Below, one piece after another: positions 1 to 10,515 of a DNA stretch of 64,000 nucleotides. Each line of letters opens with the position of its first letter. The first letter of the stretch is position 1. The notes beneath the pieces were generated by a model that was not told where the DNA came from, did no database searches, and saw only the letters and a list, made by a program, of their open reading frames with translations. The DNA is taken from positions 72,741,249 through 72,805,248 of the forward strand of contig OZ038423.1 in assembly GCA_964036155.1 (NCBI GenBank), in the 5' to 3' direction. A program made the position numbers and the translations under genes. Source of the DNA: Diploscapter coronatus. Lineage: Eukaryota > Nematoda > Chromadorea > Rhabditida > Rhabditidae.

Positions 1-60
1 TAAAAAGACGAGAATAACTAAAATTGATTTTTCTAATCTTTATTAAATGCTTATTTTGAG

Positions 61-1917
61 GGCTGAAACACGACCTGGAATCGAAGGTGTTCGGGCAGCA
101 CCTGGTGGAGGATGCGGTGCTCAACGCGATGAAGGGTCACTTCCAAATCGGACCGCCCAAGTCTGCTTTGGCTCTATCGTTTCACGGCTACACCGGAACG
201 GGCAAGAATCTCGTCGCTGATATCATCGCTAATAATACCTTCAAGTGAGGATTTCTCGTCAAATGTCGTATGCCCGGATCCACAAAACTCCCGGAACTTC
301 CGAAATTCTCCTATTAAAGGCATATTTCCTTTGCAAGGTTCAAAAAGGAAAGTTTTCGGATCTGATTGTTGATCTTGAATGAATATATCTTTCACTTTTC
401 CACCTAGGTTAACATTTTTTACTATAATCTATTAGCTGAAATTTAAACTCCGGCCATTTTTCTAAATTATTTTTATTTCCAGACTAGGCACGAAGAGCGC
501 CTATTTCACGCGATTCGTATCAACTGCTGACTTTCCAGACAAAAGTCGAATTCAGGAGTATATCGTTAGTCTATTTTCGAAAAATAAATAAATTTCAAAT
601 TTTTAGATTCGAGTTCAAGAGAAAATCCAGGAAAAAGCTCGGCAGTGCAAATACGCCATGTTCGTTTTCGACGAAATCGACAAAATGCCCAGCAAATTTT
701 TGGGTTTGAGTTTCTTTTTTATTTTACTGAAATTTTGATCTTTATGATTTCAGACGCAGTAAAACCGTTTCTTGAAGGATACGACAGCATAAACGGCATC
801 GATTTTCGGAATACCGTGTTCATTTTCTTGAGGTTTGCATTCTTTCTAAATAAAAGCTTTGAGCATTTTGTAGACTTTTCTCGAGTGAAAAATAATTCTT
901 GAAATTTCATATGTGAAAAAGTCGAGTCTTAAAAACTTCTTATTTTTGAAAAGGAAAAACATTTTCAGTAACAGCGGCGGGAAGGCGATAATCGACGTGA
1001 CGCAGCAGCACAACTCGCAGGGCAAAGCGAGGGAAGCGCTCACTGCAAAGGACTTTGAGCGGATTCTCATCGAACACGCTTTCAGAGGGGATGATTCGGG
1101 AGAGGCTGGTGAGAATCATTTTATTTCTATTTTTGACTTATCTTTATAAGTAGTTATTTCCAGACTTGTAAATAAAGCATGACATCCGCGGGTTGGGTGT
1201 TGTTTTTGATGGTGCGGATGCAAGATTTCCGAGAAAAAAGTTACAAGTCTGATTATTCCTTTCAGAAACTACGTATCGTTGCTTTAACTGTTTTCCCAAA
1301 ATATGTCCTTTGCTTTCTTCAAAAAATACTTTCTGAGAATGAGCGAGTCTATTCAAAAATTTGAAAATTCGAATAAAAAAGATGATTTTTGAGGATCTGG
1401 AGGGGGTCTGCAATCGAGCAATTTGATAACGAACCAAATGCTGGGTCACTACATCGCGTTCCTGCCTCTGGAAATGAAGCACGCCCACAGATGCGTGCAG
1501 GCAGAACTGATCAGGCTCGGGAGGGCTGATCTGACTAATGATGAGGAGTTCATTCAGAGAGTACTCAAACAGTTACAGGTTGGCATTTTTCCCCTTTAAG
1601 CTCTCTGCTCAAATGTTTCTGATTAAAAAATTAGAAAGATATTTTTTTATCGATTTTTAGACTTAGACGATTCGTAATACAAGGCTATCAAGCATCGTCA
1701 AATTTGACCGATTTTCTAAAAATCTATTTTTTACCCGGTCCACATGATAATTTGATTGAAATTTGAAGAAAAATGTGTTCAGTGGTTCCCCGAACACAAG
1801 TTGACATATTCGTCGTCTGGCTGCAAGCGAGTCGCAGTGAAAACCTCAACAGAACTCGGCAGGCTGAGGAAAGAAATTCCTGGATTCAGTTGGGTCGACG
1901 GAGAGGAGGAATTGTGA
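61..1917 (+). CDS. Torsin-family AAA+ ATPase (5' partial)
   Basis: Torsins are AAA+ ATPases of the ER lumen and nuclear envelope, needed for nuclear-envelope and secretory homeostasis. Seven exons are readable (61-244, 483-564, 607-703, 754-832, 969-1108, 1394-1578, 1783-1917) and their phases agree throughout, giving 299 residues in the window. The N-terminal part with the start codon and signal sequence lies upstream of the window. Visible motifs are Walker A GYTGTGKN (the torsin form ending in N), Walker B FVFDEIDKM, the sensor region FIFLSNSGG, and the torsin-specific C-terminal SSGCKRV cysteine. The fragment LPLEMKHAHRCVQAEL is also typical. Two exons follow unusual TTTTGAG acceptors (at 60 and 1393). 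In C. elegans the closest function known to me is OOC-5/TOR. It is the first gene of a probable three-gene operon with RPF1 and NDUFB2. Confidence 0.93.
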
Positions 1918-2520
1918 CGGGAAGAGTAGACGGGTTTATTATTCTAAATAGGAAGGAAATTTGGAAGGCATCAAAATTTGATAAATACTTGGGGAAACGT
2001 TATGATTTCTACCTTTCTCCAACTATATGAAATACGAAATTAAATTTTTACGATGAGCTAATTAAAATCAAAACTTTCATTTTTATCGCGTTTTGATGCG
2101 TTGTTCTTCCAAACTCCCTCAAAAATTCAACTCATTTCTCATCTTTGTGATAGTCATATCCCGAGTATAGAATAAGCTCATTCGATCTTGCACTAGTGCT
2201 TTAAGGGTTATTTTTTCTAGAATTTTTTTTATAATTCTACGATAAAAATTCATTCGTTGGTATTTAAAATACGCGGGTTATGTGAATTTTTGACTCGAGA
2301 AGAAATCGCTCAATTTTTTCAACTTGACTGGGAAAAATCGTATTACTGTTCCGGTACAGCTTTACTTTCGATTGCCTAAAATCGTTCGTCTATCGTTTTT
2401 GTTTTTGTTTTTTAAATAATATTTTTAAAAATATTTCCTTATATTTTTCCCTGAAAATACTGGTTCTGAAAACCGTGCTGATATTTCAATTAGTTTTACT
2501 TGATTCTCAGGAAACTCTGA

Positions 2521-2535
2521 ATTTTCAGAAAAATG
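2521..2535 (+). promoter_or_regulatory. Probable trans-splice acceptor before RPF1
   Basis: The sequence TTTTCAG ends at 2528, four bases before the ATG at 2533, with no upstream coding exon to join. This is the usual arrangement of a spliced-leader acceptor in nematodes. The distance from the torsin stop codon is 615 bases, long for a classical SL2 site. It could therefore also be an SL1 site or follow its own promoter. Confidence 0.6.
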
Positions 2536-4957
2536 GGCAAAAATTCTGTGAAAAGACCGAAAATCGAGGATGATTCGGACGAAGAAATGGAGGATTTGAA
2601 GCCGACCGAAATCGAGAAGCTCAAGAAGAAATATGACGAGGTCAATTTTTTCTTGAAAACCGAAGTAATTTGAAATTTTCAGATCAAACAGCAACCGACT
2701 TCGACAAAGAGCGACTTCGAACATCTACCCAAAAATGAACGGGGAAAATCGCTGAGGAAAGCGCTCAAGAAGGTGGGCAAAATATAATTTCTGGAAATAT
2801 TTTTAAAATATAAATTCAAATGAAAAAATAATTCCGCCTAGGCATTTTTTTATCTTTTCAAAAAATTTTCAACCTTCATAATTATCAAATTGTTATTTCA
2901 GGAGAAGAAAGAAAGGCGAAAGGAGCGAGAGAAACTGCGAGAGCAGTTGGGCGATGAAGCGCCCTCGAAGGAAGTGCCCAAGACGATCGAGAGCATGCGG
3001 GAGCACGACGACACTATGATTCAGGAAGAGGATGAGGAGGTAAAATGTTTAACCTTATTTCTAGAAATTTTATGTTTGCTTTTTCGAGCCAAAATACGAA
3101 AATTTTTACAGACTAATTGAGAAAAATGTTTCTTTTCTACGAAATGCTGCCATTTTAGGTGGCTCATGACGAAGCTCACGACGAGTTCGCGAGTTATTTC
3201 AACCGCGAAACGACACCCAAAGTCCTGATCACAATGACGCCCAAGGCTAAAATGGTATGGAGATTAAAAGTTGGAAACCACTTGAAAAGTTGTCATACTG
3301 ATATACCGAATTGATAAAATCAAAGATTCTCTAACTATTTTCTCCACTAACTTTCATATGTCAGTATGCCATGTGTTGTACAAGATCAAGTTTTTTTTCC
3401 TCAAAATATATTTCCAGATGACCTGGAAGCTGTGTTTCGAGCTGAAAAAATGCATTCCGAGCTCGGAGATCTATTCTCGGAAGAACGTACCGCTCAAGAA
3501 GATCGTTAAACAGGCGAACGGGCAGAATTTCACAGATCTCATAATCGTCAGCGAGAACATGAAACAGCCAAGTTGGTCATTTTTTTTATTCAAAAAAATG
3601 AATTAAGAAAAGGATTGTTAGAAAGTTGTACTTTTTAATGACATACTATTTCATCCTTTCAAAAATGACACGATATTTCAAATAAATCGAAGAAAAGAAT
3701 GAAAGGAGATAAGAATGTAATTTTTATTTATTTTTTATTGCTGCAACAGAGAAAATCTTTTGGTTGAAATAAATCGAGCAATATAAAATCTTAAAGAATT
3801 TTTCTTTAGTAAAAATATGAATGATTTTTTTCCAGACGGTCTGATGATCTGCCACTTACCTGAGGGCCCTACCGCTTACTTCAAAATCAACAGCCTCACA
3901 TTCACCAAGGATTTGAAGGTTCGATTTTTCCCTTTGAAAAATACAAATCAGAACGATTTGGAAGGGTGCATTATCCACTAAAATCTTTGGTGAATAGCGC
4001 TACACTTCCAAAACATGTTGCGACAATTCTATGACTCCAAAAATTCGTATTTTTCAGAGGAAAGGCGAATCCACCGATCACTTCCCGGAAGTCATCCTCA
4101 ACAACTTCAACACCAGATTGGGACACAGGTCTGATTTTTAAAATATTCCTGGTATTTGATCCTTCCCCCTTAGTATTTCTAACTCACAGAAATTCTCTTA
4201 ATTTTCAAGAAAAATCAATCTGAAAAAATATATATATATATATTTTAAGCATTGCTCGGATGCTGGCTTGCCTCTTCCCGCACGACCCCAATTTCAAAGG
4301 TCGTCGAGTCGTAACGTTCCACAATCAACGGGACTACATCTTCTTCCGACATCACAGGTTTGATATTTTATTTATCAGATTGATGCCTCTCCAACTTTGT
4401 GCGCATCTAAAGAAGTGTTGAAATTTTCTATCAGAACGTTTATTCTGTTCATACTATATCGAAAGTTTTGATCCATTGCGCCCACGTTTAACATTTGTTT
4501 CCTCTAGCTTCCTTTATTTTATTTAACCATTTTAGGTACGAGTTCAAGAAAGAGGGTGAAAAAGCGGCGCTGCTGGAGTTGGGACCCCGTTTCACTCTGC
4601 GACTCAAATGGATTCAGAAAGGCACGTTTGATGCCAAATGGGGCGAGTTCGAGTGGGTCATCAAGGTGAAACTTTCCTTCAAATTTTTAGGCAAATTGCA
4701 AAGATTGATTATTTTATATGAAAAATTCGCCTTCAAATATCCTGGGCTTCTTCGAAAAATTACAGCTATTTTTGAGAGAGTAACAAAATATGCTAGCTTC
4801 AAGTGTCCAGTTTTTCGAATAACCTTTTTTATGTTTGATCAACCAAAAGGTTCTTTTTGCGAATTGATTATTTCTTAAATTTGTCTCTTTATGATTTAAA
4901 AATTGTATTTTTCAGCGCCACCAAATGGAGACGAGTCGCCGTCGCTTCTTTTTGTGA
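2533..4957 (+). CDS. RPF1: Ribosome production factor 1 (Brix domain)
   Basis: RPF1 is a nucleolar Brix-domain protein required for maturation of the large ribosomal subunit. Ten phase-consistent exons (2533-2640, 2683-2772, 2902-3039, 3159-3254, 3418-3571, 3836-3918, 4058-4128, 4250-4357, 4536-4665, 4916-4957) encode 339 residues, close to the length of animal orthologues. The N-terminal third is charged and lysine/glutamate-rich. The Brix domain starts near [17 protein letters not shown] and includes [55 protein letters not shown] and [13 protein letters not shown]. The protein ends in the typical basic tail ETSRRRFFL. The middle gene of the presumed operon, it ends 175 bases before the NDUFB2 start codon. 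A TA-dinucleotide run sits in the intron before the 4250 exon. Confidence 0.96.
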
Positions 4958-5099
4958 TCAAATTCTCAAATTCATTTTCATTTGTTGATTTATTTGTTTT
5001 CTTGTTGGAATTTTATGAAAATCAACCTTTTTTCTAGAACTCTTCTTTGAAAATTTACCCGTTTAAAATAACGGTGAAATACTTATGAAGATTTCACAA

Positions 5100-5135
5100 T
5101 TTTTGAAACATTTCTTTTTGATTTTCAGGAGGATG
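5100..5135 (+). promoter_or_regulatory. Probable SL2-type trans-splice site before NDUFB2
   Basis: GATTTTCAG ends at 5128 and the ATG follows at 5133. The 175-base spacer after the RPF1 stop contains a T-rich stretch (TTTATTTGTTTTCTTG near 4990), as expected of an intercistronic region in a nematode operon. No promoter-like element was seen between the genes. Confidence 0.6.
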
Positions 5136-6481
5136 CTGACGCATCGCCTTCTGGCGGCTGCGACTCGCTTCCAGGCGGCCAAGCTGCTTGCCGCTCGCAA
5201 ACCGCTCGGTGCAATTCCCGTCAGGTAAACCTATCAACACATTTTGAGTCGTAAAAATCGTCAAGAATTTTTCTTGCTATTTCATCATCTAATACTAAAT
5301 TGAATTCGAATTTATGTTCAAATTTCAGAATTATCATTTTTAAATGACATCGGTGAAACGTTTTTCTCATCTTTTTCGAAGATAAAGATCCCGTTTTTTT
5401 CTGATGAAATTATGAAGGAAAAGTTTTGATAATACAAATACGGGTAATTTTTAAGAAATCGTTGGGCATTCGGAGAAGACGCGCGCGGCCCGGAGATAGC
5501 TGTGGGCGCGAAGGGCGGCAATCAGCAAAACCCCGAGCTGCACACCGAGGACTATGCCTACAATGGAACGCCCAGCAAGGGAGACATTCCTCTGCCTGAG
5601 TCAGCTTTTCGAATTTAGTTTTAAAAATCGAGAAATATAATTCGTTGAATCTATTTGAGAACTTTTTCATTTGAAAAAGTAATAAGAAACAGTCTTGAAT
5701 GGAATAGAAGTTTTCGTTAAAATCTTCTAAGAAACGAACGAAATTTCTGCCTAACTCATCTTTTTACTTTAGTTGTTTCTAAAAAAATCTGAAGGACTGA
5801 AGGTATTTGTCTCTTTCAGATGGACGTACCGTACCTCGACAATGGGTCGCACGTACCTGGACCGAATGATATCTCTGGTCATCTCATCGATTATGTGGGC
5901 CTGGTTCTCCTACCACATGTACTACCACTCCGGAATGCTCTTTGTAAGTTTTCTCCATCCGAAATTTGTTCGTTCATGAAAAGCCGAAATTAAATAACCC
6001 AACAATACAAAGAAAATAGCTTCTTTTGATATTGAACTCTCATGTCGTAAACTTTAAAACAGCCCATCAGTAAAGTCTAATTATCAGTTGATCTTCCCTT
6101 TCTATGAAGAAAAACAAGATGAAAAAGACATTTGCAAGTAAATACTTCATTCGAGAAATAACTACCCGACAAAAGTTGACATTATAACTCAATTTCTAAC
6201 GTTACCTCATAAAATAGTGAAAAACATGTTTTGAAACAGTTAAAATAACCAACTCGGAAATCATAAACCCTCAAACTATGTGGAGAATAGTGTTGAGAAA
6301 ATAACCCTATCATCCAATACTCTCTACTCAAACCGTATACTATTTCGAATGGCTTTAGGGCCATTGGTACATGCCATATCTAAGCGAGTTCACGGACGAA
6401 GAGCTGGGCATTCCGCCCGACGACGCGCCCGATCCCGAATACTGGGGACATCACACCGAGGAGTACGGCACCTACCGATAA
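5133..6481 (+). CDS. NDUFB2: NADH dehydrogenase (complex I) subunit NDUFB2
   Basis: This is an accessory subunit of mitochondrial complex I (the AGGG subunit), anchored in the inner membrane. Four phase-consistent exons (5133-5224, 5456-5599, 5820-5943, 6359-6481) give 160 residues. The start is rich in R, A and L without acidic residues (MLTHRLLAAATRFQAAKLLA), which fits a mitochondrial presequence. The family signature is clear: WTYRTSTM before one membrane segment (MISLVISSIMWAWFSYHMYY), then a histidine-rich bend (GHWYMPY) and the acidic block FTDEELGIPPDD shared with the human protein. It is longer than the human subunit because of the glycine- and asparagine-rich N-terminal half. It is the last gene of the presumed operon. 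Confidence 0.93.
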
Positions 6482-7002
6482 ATTCTAGCGCAAACCAACT
6501 ATGGAGGGTAATGTGAAGTCTCATGTCTAGGGTTTCTATCGTTATTTGAAAAGTACTATTTTTATGTGATTTATTCTTTTTTATTTGAAGACTAAAAGAC
6601 CTGTAAAAATTACGAATCGTTCTTCTCTACAAGATTCTCTTTCAGCAAATTTCAAATTTTTATTGGAATAAGCTTCTCTTCAAACAGCAATAGATTACAT
6701 AGACAAATTCGACATCGCAAATTATCCATCCAGAGTTCTCTTTTCGAAATACTTTAGCGAGTTTTTTTTTCTCAAAATCTTTCTAATTCAATTGTTCATA
6801 GATCCAAATCGAGATTTTCGTTTGTAGATGTGTAGTTTTATGAAAGGAATTCGATAAAAGTTTATTTGAACAACATATGAGTTTTGATGTAGACGTTAAT
6901 TTGTGACAGTCTTGTGTGAAAGTTTTCAGGTACTGAACTATTTGATTTGGTTCTCTAATGTCGATATATTGATAGTATGCAAACTCGCAAGGATGCGACA
7001 TT
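6482..7002. other. Intergenic spacer after the operon
   Basis: AT-rich sequence with no readable coding exon on either strand. It holds the presumed NDUFB2 3' untranslated region; I did not see a canonical AATAAA close behind the stop. Confidence 0.6.
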
Positions 7003-7351
7003 ATAAATGACCGATAAAAGGAGCGTGTTTCTTTCTCCCTCTTCTGGAGCCTCGGATGCGCTAGAGATGAGCATTTGTTCGTTATGCGATTCTTCTTCGT
7101 TTTTCGCGAGTTTTTTAACAACAATTATCGATAATTAATCAGGTAATTTTAATTAATTTAGCAACATTGATAGAGGAAGATAATTGTCAAGCGCTTGTTG
7201 TGAAAATTCCGTTAAATTCGATGAAATAACAAAAATAAAGAATCGCATAACAAACAAATGCTCGTCTCTAGCACATCCGAGGCTCACAGAAGGGGGAAAA
7301 AGAAGCACGCTTCTTTTTTATCTCGTCTCAAGTAGTCAGTCATTCACAATA
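7003..7351. mobile_element. Foldback MITE-like element, copy 1
   Basis: The two ends are long imperfect inverted repeats. The left arm from about 7011 (ATAAAAGGAGCGTGTTTCTT, then GGAGCCTCGGATGCGCTAGA) is matched in reverse by the right arm from about 7238 to 7322 (TCTAGCACATCCGAGGCTCA and on to AAGCACGCTTC). The arms are about 80 bases each around a centre with ATTATCGATAATTAATC. The right end continues into AGTAGTCAGTCATTCACAAT, but the left outer part is missing, so this copy has lost its left tip. No coding capacity. A fuller copy lies at 33,724-34,069. Confidence 0.8.
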
Positions 7352-7539
7352 AGAAAAATTGGCTGGATCAGGCAAGTGGAGCAAAATTTCTGATCAGCGA
7401 AAAAATCAAAAGATCAACACCAAAAAGTTCAAAATCAATGGGAAAATTTGTGCGATCAGCACATTATATTTATCGCTAGCTTTTAGTGAGGTAGTCGTTT
7501 CAGGTCTGGTAGAACTGCTAATGACTGAATACCCAGTTG

Positions 7540-7602
7540 ATCGATATGTAGTTAATTCAGACGTAGCTAATTCGGATGTAGTTAATTCAGGTGTAGTGGT
7601 GG
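7540..7602 (+). repeat. Short imperfect tandem repeat, about 18-bp unit
   Basis: The unit GATGTAGTTAATTCAGAC recurs about three and a half times with substitutions. It is open in one frame but too short and too low in complexity to be called a gene. Confidence 0.6.
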
Positions 7603-7801
7603 ACTAAAATTAAATAAAACTAAATTCTGCACCTAGAATTCTCTAGTATAATGTCAAAGAGAATAATTCTTCTTCAAATGCTTCTGTTTGAGATTGTAAT
7701 TCTATTCAGACATGCCACTTCGAGGATTGGTTTAACTGATTTTTAAAACCTAGGTATCAAAAATTGCCCCAAATAATGTTTTATTCTATCACGTTGCGAA
7801 G

Positions 7802-8536
7802 TTATATAAATCTGAGTGTCCATAAAATTAGCAACGAATAACTTGCCTCTTCAAGCCTAATGCAGTGAACCTCATCTATAGTATATACATTACCATTAAT
7901 TCCCATTTTCCAAATCCCATTATCGCAATAATAACTCATGTACATGCTCCCAGACATCCAAGATATGCATGTGTTTGTGGAATCGGATACATGTATTTCG
8001 ATGTAATCTTGATCACTAAGACATGTCAACCAATACCTAAATATGCTATCAAATAATGTTCATATTCACAAAGAAAAAGATGATTCTATTGGGTTGTTGA
8101 AATAAGTTCTGTCTATTTTTGGATAACTCCTCCACGATTTTATTTAGAGTTGACAGGGCAAAATTTATTGATATACAACCTGATTCGTTTCGGGCATATT
8201 CTACTTTTCCATATAAGAGGACGAAGTCAAGAACAGTATGGAATGAAAGTCAGTCGCCAGAGTGTTAATATTGAAAACCCCATTCGAATTCATTAGACGA
8301 CAAGAAAGTATTCAAAAAATGGGCAGAACTTATTGCAACAACCCATTACTAACCGGCAGACATTACTCCATGTTGTATTTTCTAAGGGATATGCTTCAGT
8401 AGTGTAAACAGGCTGCGAATGAACACATGAGCCATTGTATAAATCCTGTTTGTTAGATATATGAGTTTATGAGTGATTTAGAATTATACCCCAGCTGGAG
8501 CAGGTTGTATTGGGGCAGGACATCTTGCACAACTAC
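7802..8536 (-). CDS. Cysteine-rich C6/DUF281-like protein, paralogue B (5' exon not resolved)
   Basis: Three phase-consistent exons are readable: 8536-8490, 8445-8354 and 8036-7802. They encode CARCPAPIQPAP, a middle cysteine segment (LYNGSCVHSQPV to NVCR), then WLTCLSDQDYIEI and YYCDNGIWKMGINGNV before VHC and the stop. The CxxC start and the 'C.NG.W' end resemble the nematode-specific extracellular C6/DUF281 families, whose function is unknown. Exon structure matches the neighbouring gene at 8997-9847, including a 92-base middle exon in both, so the two are tandem duplicates. A first exon with a signal peptide should lie between about 8560 and 8860; the candidate starting MRLLISFIAML near 8740 does not join in phase, so I left it out. 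Confidence 0.65.
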
Positions 8537-8996
8537 CTAAAATTACATAAGCCATCATTCGAAATTAGTCATAACTCTTCAAGCGGTTTAGGATATGGGA
8601 AAATACAAAATCTTTGGTGTTAGTAATTGCGATCTATCTGTATCATTCATGCTAATTTATACTTATATTTTAGAGAAAAAAAAAACGTTTCTAATATTTC
8701 TTTACTTTCTTCCGTAGCATAGCAATAAAGCTGATCAACAGGCGCATATGGAATATTGTCAATATCCAACACCATCCAAGTACCTAATATTATGTTAAAA
8801 CACAATGAACTTGATAAGATAATAAAAAAGGAACATTGGGTGCAGTTTACATGAAAACTATAATTTGACGATGTTACGGTGTGACGGAATGACTTTATTC
8901 CAAATTATTTAGTGTTGAATGTCTCTTCAAAGATGAGATTTTTGTCATTTAACAAGCTCATTCCGTCATTACATACTTTCTCACATGATCACTCTG

Positions 8997-9847
8997 TCAG
9001 ATGGAAACTACCAATTTGCATGCAATATTATTTCGGTCTAATTCAATGTTTTTCAGCCATAAAATAAGATCGGTGTGATTAAAACACAGAATATTACCAT
9101 TTATGCATTCGTAAAATATTGTCCCATATCCGCCTATACAACTTTGATTTCCCGAAATGTGTGCGGCTATATTCAGACCGCCAGTTACACTACCATCGCA
9201 TTGCAAATATAATCTCAAAAAATATAAACTATAAATCTTAGCTCAATTAGCTTAAATTCAGAATAATGTGATTTTGACATTATTGACTAAAAACCCACTG
9301 AAATATAAACCTGCAAAATCAATACCTGCATCTGGTATCGCTAACAAAGGCTTTCTTAATAGTACTTGGACTAATAAGCGTATCATTTATAATACACTCT
9401 AATTTAGCATCAGTATCCTAAATATCGTATAAATAAACTATAAAAAGGAATTATTTGAATCATAATCAGAGTTGGGGACTTTTCCACCGAAACTGAGGTA
9501 TGATGGCCAAATTTGACAAAAGTGCCAAGTCTGATCATAATAAATTGTTGACGACATACACTAGGTTGAACAATTTGTAATGGTGAATCTGAACACATAG
9601 AGCATCCATCTAAAATAATGACGATTTTGATTTTTATCATAACTAAAACTGAGCAAGTATACTGACCTGTTGGTTGGGTAGACTTTACTGTCGTTGAAGA
9701 AATCATCGTTGAGCCTAAATGTTTAAATTTATCATAAATAGCGATATAAACTTTTAAAATGATCCAACCTTCGACTCTGAAGCTCAAATGTAGAGTTATA
9801 ATAATAAATAAAATGTGCATATAAGATTGCATGACTGAGAATGACAT
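8997..9847 (-). CDS. Secreted cysteine-rich C6/DUF281-like protein, paralogue A
   Basis: Five phase-consistent exons (9847-9769, 9714-9667, 9609-9560, 9417-9326, 9213-8997) give 161 residues. The N-terminus MSFSVMQSYMHILFIIITLH is a good signal peptide, followed by a Ser/Thr linker (STMISSTTVKSTQPTG). The cysteine domain then starts CSMCSDSP and ends with QCDG, GYGTIFYECINGNILC and IACKL. The layout matches nematode extracellular domains of the C6/DUF281 type; the role is unknown. The donor after QPS is GTATGT. The last exon follows a TTTTTTGAG acceptor, the same unusual type used in torsin. It is probably secreted, with a sister gene directly downstream. Confidence 0.7.
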
Positions 9848-10515
9848 TCTGATTTACCAAATATGCATTATTATTCAGAAAACCATAAAAATATTAGCAC
9901 GCTTTATTGTCTTAGGTTAATTTCTCTTATTCAAAATGTTGTGTTATGGTTGAAACAATGAAAATGTCAAATATCGATTTTCGCATTAGAATTGTTGAGA
10001 ATCTTCACACATTAAATAGTAATTATAAGACGAAATTCGGCAGTTTTTAATTGCCGAAGATAGAAAATTAACGACATAACTTGACGATAAGCAAACTACA
10101 TATTCCGTCTGCAGTTAGATTTTAATGCGACGCTAATTTTTAGTGTTTCATGATCAAAATGTTTAAATAGTAAAACGGAGAACAATTATCACTTTTAGAC
10201 GGGAAGCATATCCTCCAAAGATCAGTAGATAAAAATCAGTCTCCACTGAATGCAATTCTAACCAACAAAAAACAAAAAATGACGAAATGATATTAATTTG
10301 AAAATAATTCCCAAAGCATCGTTCAATTCTTTTTGTTTTTTTTATACCGAATAAACGTTCTATTCATATTCTTCAATGTGTTCAGTTATTACAGTTCATA
10401 TTTTATTCAAAAATCTTATTATACATTGTTGAAGCAGTAAACTTGATCTTCAAATAATTTATTGGTGACAGATTTACTCAAATAACATGGTTTTTCAATT
10501 AATTAAAGCGTCCAT

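Noticed and set aside
1164..1200. CCAG acceptor at 1164 as start of the next torsin exon
   Set aside because: Leads at once to a stop codon; the exon starting at 1394 restores torsin homology.
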